Assembly: GCA_963773765.1 (NCBI GenBank)
Contig: CAVZCC010000001.1
Span: forward strand, 744,001 to 808,000
DNA: 64,000 nt
Direction: 5' to 3'
From: CAVZCC01 sp963773765
GTDB lineage: Bacteria > Actinomycetota > Acidimicrobiia > Acidimicrobiales > Microtrichaceae
Shown one piece after another: positions 17,824 through 26,772 of this stretch. The notes below the pieces were generated by a model. The model saw only the letters and a list, made by a program, of their open reading frames with translations, was not told where the DNA came from and made no database searches. How positions within the stretch are numbered: the stretch's first letter is position 1; every line of letters begins with the position of its first letter. Made by a program: the position numbers and the translations under genes.

Positions 17824-18999
17824 TCAACCCAGCTTGGTCAGCGCCCGCCTGAGGTTGCGGATGGCCTGGTTGGTGCGCTGCTCGTTCTCGATCAGGGCGA
17901 AGCGCACGTGGCCCTCGCCGCCGGGGCCGAACCCGACCCCGGGCGACAGCGCCACGTTGGCCTCCTTGACCAGGAACGAGCAGAACTCCACCGAGCCCAT
18001 CTCCAGGTACGGCTCGGGGATCCTGGCCCAGGTGAACATGGTGCCCATCGGTGGCTCGATCTCCCAGCCGATGCGGTTCAGGCCGCTGCACAGGGCGTCA
18101 CGCCGGGCCTGGTAGATCGCGTTGACCTCCCGGGGGTAGTCCGGGAACTCGTTCATGGTCACGGTGGCGGCGATCTGGATGGGCTGGAAGGTGCCGTAGT
18201 CCAGGTACGACTTGAGCTTGGCCAGGGCGGCCACGACCTCCGGGTTGCCCAGCATGAACGCCACCCGCCAGCCGGCCATGGAGAAGGACTTGGTCATGGA
18301 GTACAGCTCCACGGCCACCTCCTTGGCCCCGTCGGCCTGCAGGATCGAGGGCGGACGGTACCCGTCGAAGCCCAGGTCGGCGTAGGCGTTGTCGTGGACG
18401 AGCACGACCTCCTTCTCCCGGGCGAAGTCCACCACCCGCTGCATGAAGGACAGGTCCACGCACGTGGTGGTGGGGTTGTGGGGGAACGACAGGACGATGA
18501 CCCGGGGCTTGGGATGGGAGTACTCCCAGGCCGAGACCATGTTCTCGAAGAACTCGTCACCGGTGCCGAGGGGGATCTCCCGCACGTCCGCTCCGGCCAG
18601 CAACGGGCCGAAGATGTGGATCGGGTAGCTGGGCGACGGCACCAGGGCGGCGTCGCCCGGCTGGAGCATGGCCCACATCAGGTGGCTGAAGCCCTCCTTG
18701 GCCCCGATGGTGGAGATGACCTCCGTGTCCGGGTCCAGGTCCACGTCGAAGCGGTGCTTGTAGTACCCCGCTGCGGCCTCCCGCAGCTTGGGCAGGCCCC
18801 GGGAGGCGGAGTAGCGGTGGTTCCGCTCGTTGTGGGCGGCCTCGGACAGCTTCTCCACCGCGATCCCGGGTGACGGCAGGTCCGGGTTGCCGAACCCCAG
18901 GTCGATGACGTCCTCGCCGGCCCGACGCGCCGCCACCTTCAGGCCATCGATGATGGTGAAGACGTACGGCGGCAACGAGTTGATCCGGCGGAATTCCAT
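17824..18999 (-). CDS. PLP-dependent aminotransferase (AlaC/aspartate aminotransferase family)
   Basis: This is a 391-aa fold type I aminotransferase with an intact frame. The N-terminal INSLPPYVFTIIDGLK and DVIDLGFGNPDLPSP are typical of the AlaC group. The PLP contacts HNPTTT, DNAYADLGFDGY and the Schiff-base Lys in SMTKSFSMAGWR follow at normal spacing, and the C-terminal Arg lies in HVRFALIENEQR. Members interconvert alanine or aspartate with 2-oxoacids, and alanine:oxoglutarate activity is the best guess. It ends the minus-strand run that begins at queG, nine bases downstream of the ROK gene. Confidence 0.9.
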   Translation of the reverse strand: MEFRRINSLPPYVFTIIDGLKVAARRAGEDVIDLGFGNPDLPSPGIAVEKLSEAAHNERNHRYSASRGLPKLREAAAGYYKHRFDVDLDPDTEVISTIGAKEGFSHLMWAMLQPGDAALVPSPSYPIHIFGPLLAGADVREIPLGTGDEFFENMVSAWEYSHPKPRVIVLSFPHNPTTTCVDLSFMQRVVDFAREKEVVLVHDNAYADLGFDGYRPPSILQADGAKEVAVELYSMTKSFSMAGWRVAFMLGNPEVVAALAKLKSYLDYGTFQPIQIAATVTMNEFPDYPREVNAIYQARRDALCSGLNRIGWEIEPPMGTMFTWARIPEPYLEMGSVEFCSFLVKEANVALSPGVGFGPGGEGHVRFALIENEQRTNQAIRNLRRALTKLG

Positions 19000-19008
19000 C
19001 GCCCCAAA

Positions 19009-20043
19009 CTACTGCCCGGCCGTCGGGCCCCCCGGATCCGTTTCCGCCGGCCCGGCCCCGGCGGCCAGGAGCGCGGCCCCCAGGGCCCCGGACTCCGGAC
19101 CGCCCGGCGACGCGATCAGCCGGATGTCCCGGTCCGCCACGGCGGCCGGGAACCGCTCCTCCAGGTGGGAACGGACCCGGGCCAGCATCTCGTCGCCCGT
19201 GGCGATGAGGCCCCCGCCCAGCACCACGACCTCCGGGTCCAGCAGCGCCACCAGGTTGGCCACGCCCAGTGCCACCCATCCCGCGTACTCGTCGAACACC
19301 GCGATGGCACCGGGGTCGCCCGCTGCCACGCCGGCGGACACGTCCTCGCCCCGCAGCCCACCCGGCCCACGGACGGCCTCCAGCCCGGGGGCGCGGCCCT
19401 CCTCCACGGCCCGTTCGGCCAGCCACGCCAGTCCCGCCCCGGACGCGTAGCGCTCCCAGCACCCCCGCTGGCCGCAGGGGCACGGCGGGCCGTCGGGGTC
19501 CACCACCATGTGTCCCGGTTCCCCGGCGAAGCCCCGGCCGCCCCGGACCAGGTGGCCGTCCACCACCAGCCCACCGCCGATGCCGGTGCCGAAGGTGATG
19601 GCCACCAGGTGCCGGGCATCGGGCGCCAACAGGCGGTGCGCCGCGACCGCGGTGCAGTTGGCGTCGTTGTCGACGACCACGGGGAGTCCCAGCGCTGCTT
19701 CCAGCCGGCCCCGGACGTCCTGGCCCACCAGGCCCGCCGCGTTCGGGGCCCGGCGCACCACACCGCCGGTGTCCACGAAGCCGGCCAGTCCCACCCCGAC
19801 GGAGCGCACCGGATCCGGCCCGGCCCGGGACAGCAGGGCGTGCACCGCGGCGTCGATCCCGTCGATCACCACGGCGGTCCCGGCCCCGGACGGCGCCAGC
19901 TCGCGGTCCAGGACCTCGGTCGCGGGACGCGGCCCGGGGCCCACCCGCACCGTCATGGCCAGCGTCTTGGTCCCGCCGACGTCCACGCCGACGACCAGGG
20001 AGGCAGCATGGTCGCTCCCGGTCAGGCGGTCGGGCCGGGTCAC
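19009..20043 (-). CDS. ROK-family kinase (glucokinase type)
   Basis: This is a ROK kinase of about 344 aa with all motifs: GVDVGGTKTLAM (phosphate loop), VVDNDANCTAVAAH (catalytic Asp), GTGIGGGLVV, GFAGEPGHMVVD with the normal ExGH, and the zinc motif CPCGQRGCWE. It is therefore a better candidate glucokinase than the ROK protein at 734-1600. The GTG at 20043 (VTRPDRLTG) is preferred. An ATG at 20079 would add 12 residues overlapping the preceding gene's end. The C-terminus runs into low-complexity Gly/Pro. The upstream coiled-coil gene is on the same strand and close. Confidence 0.87.
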   Translation of the reverse strand: MTRPDRLTGSDHAASLVVGVDVGGTKTLAMTVRVGPGPRPATEVLDRELAPSGAGTAVVIDGIDAAVHALLSRAGPDPVRSVGVGLAGFVDTGGVVRRAPNAAGLVGQDVRGRLEAALGLPVVVDNDANCTAVAAHRLLAPDARHLVAITFGTGIGGGLVVDGHLVRGGRGFAGEPGHMVVDPDGPPCPCGQRGCWERYASGAGLAWLAERAVEEGRAPGLEAVRGPGGLRGEDVSAGVAAGDPGAIAVFDEYAGWVALGVANLVALLDPEVVVLGGGLIATGDEMLARVRSHLEERFPAAVADRDIRLIASPGGPESGALGAALLAAGAGPAETDPGGPTAGQ

Positions 20044-20094
20044 GGGACGCTCCTGGTCATGCAGAGCAGTGTGGCCCATCTCGGACCCACCGGA

Positions 20095-22384
20095 TCACCA
20101 GTGGACGACCGACGCCTCCGACCCCAGGCCCTCGGCCCACCGCGCGACGCGCTCGTCGTCGGTCAGCACCAGCATCTGGACCAGTTCGGACATGCCGTGC
20201 ACCCGGTGCAGCAGCGCCTCGGTGTCCGGCGGCCCGGACACTGAGGCCGGTGACCAGCAGCGGGACGGGACCCACGAACGACACCGACCGCACGTCACCG
20301 AGCTTCGCCAGCAGGCGCCACTCGCGGTCGACGGGCACCGCCGCCGGCTGGGCCGACGACGCCACCTGGGCCGCCAGCGCGGCCAGGTCGTCCCCGGCCG
20401 GGGCATCGTCGACGGCCACCATCGACCGTCCGGCCACGGGGGCCGGCTCGGGCAGGTCCGGCGCGGCGGCAGGCCCGTCCAGGTCCGCCGGAACCGGAGG
20501 CGGTGCCGGCGGCGGGATCTCGGCCCCGAGCACCGTGAGGAGTCGCTCCCTGTCCGCGATCCGGCTGAGCAGGTCCCGTTCCCGGTCCCGCAGGTCCAGT
20601 TCCTCCGCCCGCAGGTCGGCCAGGCGGGCCATGGCGTCCTGGTGGCCCCGGACCCGCTCCTCGCCGGACGCCACCCGCTCCTGGGCGGCCAGCAGCTCGG
20701 CCTCCAGGTCGGCCAGGCGCCCGCCGTCGTCGGCCCGCCGGACGTCGCTGTCCAGCACGGCCAGTTCGGCGTGGAGCTCGTCGATCTCCTGGCGCAGGGC
20801 GGACAACGTCGTGTCGCGGTCACCGGTCCGCTCCAGCCAGTCGTCGGCGGAGGCCAGCATGGCCCGGGGCGACTCCGACGCGGCAGGGGCGGGGGCGCCC
20901 ATGGCCGTCATCGTCGCGGCCAGGCGACCGGCCGCGGACAGGATCTCGGCCGAGGTCTCGGGCGGGGCCGGGACCTGGCGGGTCCGGAGCAGCTCCCCCA
21001 GCTCGGCGCTGGTCAGGCGCGACAGCGACTCGGTGGTGGTGCCGACCAGGGCGGCCGCCTCGGCCACGATCTGGGCCCGCTCCGATTCGCTCCACTGGTC
21101 CTCGGCACCACCGGGCGAGTCGGCCCGGAGGCGGTCGACCTCCTGGTGGAGCAGGTCGACCCGTGACTGGGCCACGTCCACCCGCATGGCCCGCTCGGCC
21201 TCGGCCCGGGCCGTGGGGATGCCCATCACGTAGGAGCTGTAGGTGTCGAACCCCAACCGGTCCAGGAGCTCGGCCTCCTCGGCCCGGAGCTCGTCGATGC
21301 GGCGCTTGGACCGCATGGCGGCCAGCGGTCCGCCCCGCTCCTCCAGCTCGAAGATCTCGTCCCGGACGCGCTCCAGTTGGGACACCACGGCGGGGTCGGC
21401 GGACGGCGAGCGGTAGGCCTCCAGGGCCTCCTCGACGTCCGCGAGGGCGTCGGCCAGCCGGCGCTCGGACTCGGCCAGCAGCCCCTCGGCCGCCGTCCGG
21501 CGGGCCCGGAGCTCCTCACCGGCCCGGACGACGTCCTCCAGGCGGTGGGCCAGTGCCTGCGCCTCCGGGTCGAGCTCGCGGGGCGGGTCGAGCACCTCGG
21601 CCAGCTGCTGGGCCGCGTCGCGCACCACCGCGGGGTCGAGCGACTCCAGGCGGGTGCGCTCGGCGCGGAGCTGTTCCAGGCGCAGCACCAGCTGCGTGCG
21701 GCGTTCCTCGGCCGCCACCGCCCACTCCTCGTGGTCCACCAGGGCCCGGGTGCGGCGCTCGGCCAGGGCGTCGGCCTGGCCCCGCGCCACCTCCAGGGTG
21801 GCGGCGGCGAAGGAGTCCAGGTCGGCGCGGGACTCGTCCATGCGCCGGGCCAGCACCGAACGCTCCCCCGTCACCGACCGCAGGTGGTCGCGGAGCTCCC
21901 GCAGGTCGCGCTCGGCGATCTCACGGGTGCCCCGGGCGGGGTCCATGGGGTCCGGGGCGGATGCCTCCGGGGTGTCGTCGGGACCCGCGCTCCCGGGGGC
22001 CGCCCCGATGGACGGCATCGTCGTGGCCATCTCCACCCGGGGTCCGTCACCGCCGGGGCCACCCGTGCCCGTGGCGACCGGGTCCGTCGTGGGCGGGAGC
22101 TCGGGGAGGGGCCGCACCGGGGCCGGTGCGTCCAGGTCCAGCACCGGGTCGATCCCGGCGGTCGTGTCGAGCATCTCCAGGGCGGCACCGTCCAGGGCCA
22201 TGCGCACCCCGTGGACCTCGATCTGGCCGGGCAGGGGCAGCTCGGTCCCGTCCACCAGCGCGGCGAAGAGCGCGGCGAGTTGCGCCCGCACCTCCGGCGG
22301 GGCGCCAACGAGCACGCTCAGGCGGGGGTGCAGGTCCAGTGCCCTCCCGCCCGGAGTGAGGCCGTCGATCCGTACGAGTCTCAT
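20095..22384 (-). CDS. SMC/Rad50-like coiled-coil protein with degenerate ATPase ends (one indel)
   Basis: The product would be about 763 aa. Residues 1-45 look like the start of an ABC-type ATPase (RLVRIDGLTPGGRALDLHP), but the expected GxxGxGKS loop is VGAPPEVRAQLAAL, without the Lys. Residues about 140-620 are almost continuous Arg/Glu/Leu-rich heptads, a long coiled coil in two halves with a short break near residue 330. The C-terminus, after an indel near 20240, reads like a degenerate Walker B and H-loop (PLLVTGLS ... LVQMLVLTDDERVARWAEGLG). It may be a scaffolding relative of SMC/RecN ATPases that has lost catalysis. It lies downstream of the ArsA and 153-aa genes. Function unknown. 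Confidence 0.7.
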
Positions 22385-22428
22385 GGTCCAACGTCCCTGT
22401 CGGCCCGAAACGGGCCCAGCGTGAGGAT

Positions 22429-22890
22429 TCAGTCCACGGCGATGCGCCGGACCCGCGACGGCCGACGGGGCTGCTCCCTCAGGTCGGTCACCCCGGGGTC
22501 GTTCCCGACGACGTCATCGCCGCTCGGGGCCGGGCCGGCACCGGCATCGGCCCCGGATCGCCATCCGGCCCCGGACTCACCGGCGTCGGACTCACCGGCG
22601 TCGGTCTCATCGGCTTCGGGGGCCACGTCGTGCTCGAAGGGCGGGTCCCCCCATGCCGCGGTCTCCCACGGCTCGGGGCGGTCGGCCGGGCCCCTGGCAC
22701 CCAGTCCGCCCCGGACGGCGTCGGTGACCGCCCCGGCCAGGCCGGTCACGGTGGCGGCAGCCTCGGCCAGGGCGGTGCGGTCCTCCACCAGCTCCTCCAC
22801 CACGTCCAGGAAGGACCGGGCCGCCGCCACCATCTCCCGGGCCGCCCGTTGCAGGTGGTCCAGTCCCTCGGCGGCGCGCTCGTCGTTCAT
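22429..22890 (-). CDS. 153-aa conserved-looking acidic protein
   Basis: This is a short protein with a helical N-terminal half (DHLQRAAREMVAAARSFLDVVEELV), a Gly/Ala-rich middle, an acidic disordered stretch (repeated AGESDAGES) and a basic C-terminus (RRPSRVRR). The ATG at 22890 has GGGGAG upstream. It starts seven bases after the ArsA gene stop and is followed by the coiled-coil gene, so the three are likely co-transcribed. I do not recognise a family. The amphipathic helix could bind the coiled-coil neighbour, which is a guess. Confidence 0.7.
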   Translation of the reverse strand: MNDERAAEGLDHLQRAAREMVAAARSFLDVVEELVEDRTALAEAAATVTGLAGAVTDAVRGGLGARGPADRPEPWETAAWGDPPFEHDVAPEADETDAGESDAGESGAGWRSGADAGAGPAPSGDDVVGNDPGVTDLREQPRRPSRVRRIAVD

Positions 22891-22897
22891 CTCCCCA

Positions 22898-24067
22898 TCA
22901 TGGCCGCTCGGTGAACACGACGCGGAGCGCACCGTCGGCCAGCGCGGCGGACCCGACCTCCCGCCGGCGGAGCGAGTCGGGCAGCACCAGGCTCCGGCGG
23001 TGCGGGCCGAGGGTGATGAGCAGGTCGTCGCCGGACCGGCTGACGTCCACCTCACCCCGCTCCGCGAACGGCAGCTCCACCGTGAGGACCAGCTCGTCCC
23101 CCTCCTGGTCCACCCGCAACGGTCGGCCCGCCACCAGGCGCCGGGACGGATCGACCCCGCCCCACAGGTCCCGGGCCAGGGTCCGGAGGGCGTCCAGGCC
23201 CACCACCTCCGACGGGGCCAGGCCGGCCTGCAGCACGGGCACGGGGGCGAAGTCGTCCTCGATGGTGGCCAGGTGGGCGGTCTGGGTCTCCCGCCACGTG
23301 TCGAACCACGGGTCCGAGACCGCCGCCGGCAGGACCCGGTTCACGATGACCGCGTCCACGTGGTACCCGAACAGGGACAGGTAGGCGTAGGTGCGGCGGG
23401 CCTCGGCGATGACCATGCGCTCCGGGTTGACCACCAGGCGGGCCGAGGTGACCGACGGGTCGGCCAGGATCCGGTGCACCGCGTCCAGCCGCTCGTAGAA
23501 CCGCTGCCCCACGGTGAAGACCGTGTCGTCGGCGACGGGCAGGTTGGTGAGCCGGGACAGGACGGGGCCCACCATGCGGTTCATGCGCCGGGACATGGGG
23601 AAGAGCCGCTCCATGTACCAGCTGAGGACGTCGGGCAGGGACAGCAGGCGGATGGTCTCTGCGGTGGGGGCGCAGTCCACCACCACGATGTCGTGGTCAC
23701 CGGTGCCGCACAGCGACTCCAGCTCGGTCAGGGCGAACAGCTCGTCCAGTCCGGGGATGACCGACAGCTCCTCCGCCTCCACCGCACGGACGCCGGCCCA
23801 GTCGAACACCTCGAGCAGCCAGTCGCGTATCTCGGCCCAGCTCTCCTCGAACCGGTCCCGGGCGTCGATCTGCTGGGCGTGGCACCGGGGCGCCACCTCC
23901 CGGGGCTCGGGGCCCAGTTCCACGTCGAAGGAGTCCGCCAGCGAGTGGGCCGGGTCCGCGGAGGTGACCACCACCCTGAGCCCGGCGTCGGCCAGGTGCA
24001 GCGCCGTGGCGGCCGCGGAGGTGGTCTTGCCCACGCCGCCCTTGCCGGTGAACAGCAGGACCCTCAA
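22898..24067 (-). CDS. ArsA/GET3-family ATPase
   Basis: This 389-aa protein has a deviant Walker A (LLFTGKGGVGKTTSAAA), the SADPAHSLADSFD switch segment, VVDCAPTAETIRLLSLPD (Walker B/switch II) and a C-terminal alpha-crystallin-like beta domain (about residues 300-389). Actinobacteria often carry such ArsA-like ATPases outside arsenic operons, with unknown clients. The start is a TTG at 24067 that overlaps the stop of the SRPBCC gene by four bases (TTGA), so no ATG is needed. Only one ATPase half is present, so it would act as a homodimer like GET3. Confidence 0.88.
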   Translation of the reverse strand: MRVLLFTGKGGVGKTTSAAATALHLADAGLRVVVTSADPAHSLADSFDVELGPEPREVAPRCHAQQIDARDRFEESWAEIRDWLLEVFDWAGVRAVEAEELSVIPGLDELFALTELESLCGTGDHDIVVVDCAPTAETIRLLSLPDVLSWYMERLFPMSRRMNRMVGPVLSRLTNLPVADDTVFTVGQRFYERLDAVHRILADPSVTSARLVVNPERMVIAEARRTYAYLSLFGYHVDAVIVNRVLPAAVSDPWFDTWRETQTAHLATIEDDFAPVPVLQAGLAPSEVVGLDALRTLARDLWGGVDPSRRLVAGRPLRVDQEGDELVLTVELPFAERGEVDVSRSGDDLLITLGPHRRSLVLPDSLRRREVGSAALADGALRVVFTERP

Positions 24068-24507
24068 CCCGACGCCTCCTCCACCCGCTGCTTCAACCCG
24101 GAGAGGGCGTGGTGGATGATCGTCCGCTCCGCCTTGCGCTTGACCATGCCCAGGACCGGGATCCTGAGGTCGACGGTGAGGCGGTACTCCACCCTGGTGC
24201 CGCCGTTCCCGTCCCCGGAGAACAGGTACTCCCCGTCCATGCGTCGGAGCTCCTTGCTGCTCAGCAGGTGCCAGCGCACGGTGGACGGCGGGTCGTAGTC
24301 GTACTCGATCGTGTAGCCGACGGTGACCCCGAACCCGCCGACCCGGAACGCGGCGGTGGCGGCGCGGCCGTGGGCATCGGTGGTGAGGACCTCCACGTCC
24401 TTGATGTCGCCCGCCCAGGCCGGGTAGGCCTCCAGGTCGGTGACCACGGCCCACACCGCGTCGATGGGGGCGTCGATGGTCACCTCACCCCGACCCTCGT
24501 CTGCCAT
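24064..24507 (-). CDS. SRPBCC-family (polyketide cyclase/START-like) protein
   Basis: This 147-aa protein matches the small SRPBCC lipid-binding fold. It has the pattern EVTIDAPIDAVWAVVTDLEAYPAWAGDI, central beta strands with GGTRVEYRLTVDL, and a long C-terminal helix (ALSGLKQRVEE). Such proteins bind a hydrophobic ligand in a helix-grip pocket, and the ligand is unknown here. The start ATG at 24507 gives a full-length fold. Its stop overlaps the TTG start of the ArsA gene. Genes of this family regularly neighbour ArsA-like ATPases in actinobacteria, as far as I recall. Confidence 0.87.
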   Translation of the reverse strand: MADEGRGEVTIDAPIDAVWAVVTDLEAYPAWAGDIKDVEVLTTDAHGRAATAAFRVGGFGVTVGYTIEYDYDPPSTVRWHLLSSKELRRMDGEYLFSGDGNGGTRVEYRLTVDLRIPVLGMVKRKAERTIIHHALSGLKQRVEEASG

Positions 24508-24560
24508 GGGAACGCCTCCGCGCCGCGCCCGACGGGCGGGTCCCGCGGCGCCGGGCAACC

Positions 24561-25162
24561 CTAGGCGCGGGCCCGGGAACTGCTTCCCACGCCGGTGGGA
24601 CGGTCGGGGAAGATGCCGTGGCGCACGCCCCACAGGCCGCACAGCGCCAGGCCCAGCACCGGCGCCAGGGTGCCGAAGGCCAGCGGGGTGAAGGGGCGGA
24701 CCGCGGCGCCGGCCACGGACACCGCGACCTGCACCGCCAGGGACCCCAGCAGCAGCCACTGGACGCGACGGGGGGCGGACCCGGCCAGGAAGAACAACCC
24801 GCCGATGCCCATGGCGGACTCCCGGCTCCGGCCCGCGGCCAGCACCACGTCCAGGGCGAACAGTGCCGACCCGGCGAAGAACCAGGAGACGGCCACGCCG
24901 AAGAACACGCCGATGAAGGCGTCGGGGTCGACCGCCGCGGCCAGGGTGACCGCAGCCAGCACCGCCGTGGCGGCCCATGACGCCCGCACGATCCACCGCC
25001 CGGGACGGTCGGTCGCCCCAGGCCCGGGTGAAGGCGGCCTCCCGGTCGGCCGCGGTCCTGGGCGCGTCGGGCCTCGACCTCCGCCCGGGCCTGGGCCGCC
25101 GTCGGTGGGGATGCCTCCTGCTCCGGGGCCCCGCCCCGTGGCGTCACGCGTTCACCGGCCAT
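24561..25162 (-). CDS. Membrane protein, probably two indels near its N-terminus
   Basis: The 3-prime part (24561-24989) is an intact 142-aa stretch with four hydrophobic helices and a basic tail. Joining the frame that starts at ATG 25162 (MAGERVTPRGGAPEQEA) to a middle segment (AADREAAFTRAWG) and then to TDRPGRWIVRASWAATAV gives a product of about 200 aa with a soluble N-terminus. This needs indels near 25045 and 25010. The ATG overlaps the end of queG by 19 bases. If the joins are wrong, the gene may simply begin at the GTG at 24989. No family recognised. Confidence 0.6.
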
Positions 25163-26310
25163 GGACCACCATCATCGCCCGCACGGTCCGCCGCCGACAC
25201 CTCGGCCCGGACGGCGTCCCGCCCGGACACGCCGGGGGCGTCCAACAGGTGGTCACAGCCCAGGCGCCGGGCGGCCCAGGCCGCGTGCCCGGCCAGCAGG
25301 TCGTCCGGGCCCGCCAGGTGGGTCAGCAGGACGGCCTGCACCTCGGCCGTCACCGTCCCGCGGTGGTCCGCGCCGGTGTTGCCCAGCACCACGAGTGCGT
25401 TGCGCCGGAGGTAGCGGGGATCCCGCCGGGGGATGTACCAGCGGCCCAGGCGGTCCAGCAGGTCCTGGTCGGGCGCGGTCAGCACCCAGAGGATGTCGAC
25501 CCGGTCCAGGGTGGGGGCCGACGGGTCGGCCGGGGCCCCCTGGCCCAGGTGGTCGGCCCGCCGGTTGGGGGGGCACACCTCCTGGCACTCGTCGCACCCG
25601 TACAACCGGTCCCCCAGCGCCTCACGGAACTGCCTGGGGAAGTCCCCCTCCATCTGGAGGTGCCACGACAGGCACCGTCCCGCGTCCACCACCCCGGGGG
25701 CGACGATGGCACCGGTGGGACAGCCGTCCAGGCACCGGCGGCAGGAGCCGCACCCGTCCTGCACCGGTTCCGGGGCCGGCTCCAGCGCGGCGTCGGTGAC
25801 CACCGAACCGAGCACGAACCAGCTGCCCCGACCCGGCACCAGCAGGTTGGCGTTCTTCCCGAACCACCCGAGCCCGGCTCGGTGCGCCGCGGCCCGGTCC
25901 ACCAGCGCGTTGTCGTCGGCCAGGACGAGGGCCCGGAACCCGCTGGCCCGGAGTTGGTCGGCCATGGCGGTGAGCCCGGCGCGCAGCCGGCCGTAGTGGT
26001 CCGCGGTGGCGTAGCGGGCCACCCGCCCCTCCGGACGACCGGGTCCGTCCGGACCGGGCTGGTCACTGGGGTAGCGGAGCGCGGCCACCACCAACGAGCG
26101 GGCGCCCTCGAAGGTGGCCGACGGGTCCGTGGAGCGCTCCGGGTTGCGGTAGGTGAACTCCATGCCGCCGTGCAGTCCCCCCGCCCGGCGCTCCACCAGG
26201 GCACGACGGGCGTCCAGGAACGGCTGTGCCCCGGCCACCCCGACCTGGTCCAGGCCGGCGTCATGGCCTGCCGCCAGCACCCGGTCCCGGAGTCCATCGT
26301 CTGCAGGCAC
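25144..26310 (-). CDS. queG: Epoxyqueuosine reductase
   Basis: This is a 388-aa cobalamin-dependent iron-sulfur enzyme that makes the last step to queuosine in tRNA. It has the family segments ADHYGRLRAGLTAMADQLR, AGLGWFGKNANLLVPGRGSW and WHLQMEGDFP. The two 4Fe-4S clusters use Cys sets in DGCGSCRRCLDGCPTGA and GCDECQEVCPPNRR, and HEAT-like repeats form the C-terminus. GTG at 26310 gives a normal N-terminus; the frame is open further upstream over a tandem repeat but that part is not homologous. No other queuosine gene is nearby. Confidence 0.92.
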   Translation of the reverse strand: MPADDGLRDRVLAAGHDAGLDQVGVAGAQPFLDARRALVERRAGGLHGGMEFTYRNPERSTDPSATFEGARSLVVAALRYPSDQPGPDGPGRPEGRVARYATADHYGRLRAGLTAMADQLRASGFRALVLADDNALVDRAAAHRAGLGWFGKNANLLVPGRGSWFVLGSVVTDAALEPAPEPVQDGCGSCRRCLDGCPTGAIVAPGVVDAGRCLSWHLQMEGDFPRQFREALGDRLYGCDECQEVCPPNRRADHLGQGAPADPSAPTLDRVDILWVLTAPDQDLLDRLGRWYIPRRDPRYLRRNALVVLGNTGADHRGTVTAEVQAVLLTHLAGPDDLLAGHAAWAARRLGCDHLLDAPGVSGRDAVRAEVSAADRAGDDGGPWPVNA

Positions 26311-26321
26311 GGCACCATCGT

Positions 26322-26376
26322 GGCCCAGGAGCGACCGCGGCCGGCCCAGGAGTGACCGCGGCCGGCCCGGGAGCGG
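26322..26376. repeat. Short tandem repeat upstream of queG
   Basis: There are 2.6 copies of a 21-base unit: copies at 26322-26342 and 26343-26363 differ by one base, and a partial third copy runs to 26376. The unit contains CCGCGGCC. It lies in the 66-base gap between the small Cys-rich gene and queG. It may be a replication-slippage product or part of the leader. Confidence 0.75.
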
Positions 26377-26383
26377 TGCGGGG

Positions 26384-26584
26384 TCAGCCCACGCGCCGCC
26401 GGTGACGGACCTGCGGCGCCATGCCCGCACCCTGCAGGAGCCGCACGGAGCGGACCTCCTCCAGGGGGATGACCGTGGCGCCGTCCTCCTCCTTGCGGCA
26501 CAGGAAGGTGACCAGGCAGTCCTGGCACACGTCGGAGTGCTGGTGGTCGCACTGGTCACAGTCGATGCGGAGCACGCGTTCCAT
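26384..26584 (-). CDS. 66-aa Cys-rich putative zinc-binding protein
   Basis: The ATG at 26584 opens MERVLRIDCDQCDHQHSDV, followed by CQDCLVTFLC. The spacing C-x2-C ... C-x2-C plus His residues suggests a small zinc-binding fold. The C-terminus is basic (RHRRRV). Small proteins of this look are widely conserved in actinobacteria, with unknown role. A longer frame upstream exists but loses the character of a real protein. It precedes queG on the same strand. Confidence 0.7.
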   Translation of the reverse strand: MERVLRIDCDQCDHQHSDVCQDCLVTFLCRKEEDGATVIPLEEVRSVRLLQGAGMAPQVRHRRRVG

Positions 26585-26772
26585 GGAGCGGACCCTAGGG
26601 AGGGGGTGTGACAGTGGCGGCCCGGGCGGGCTGTCACCGCGCTCAACTTCTGTGGCGAACGGCCGAAGGAAGGACTGGAAACGGACGCCTGTGCCCCGGG
26701 TGCCCGAGGGAAGAGCGCACCTCAGGAGGAGCATCCGATGGCCGGGACCAGCCCCCTGCTCGGACACACACG

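Noticed and set aside
22429..23055. Start at 23055 for the 153-aa protein
   Set aside because: The extra codons overlap the ArsA gene in antiphase; ATG 22890 has a good RBS.
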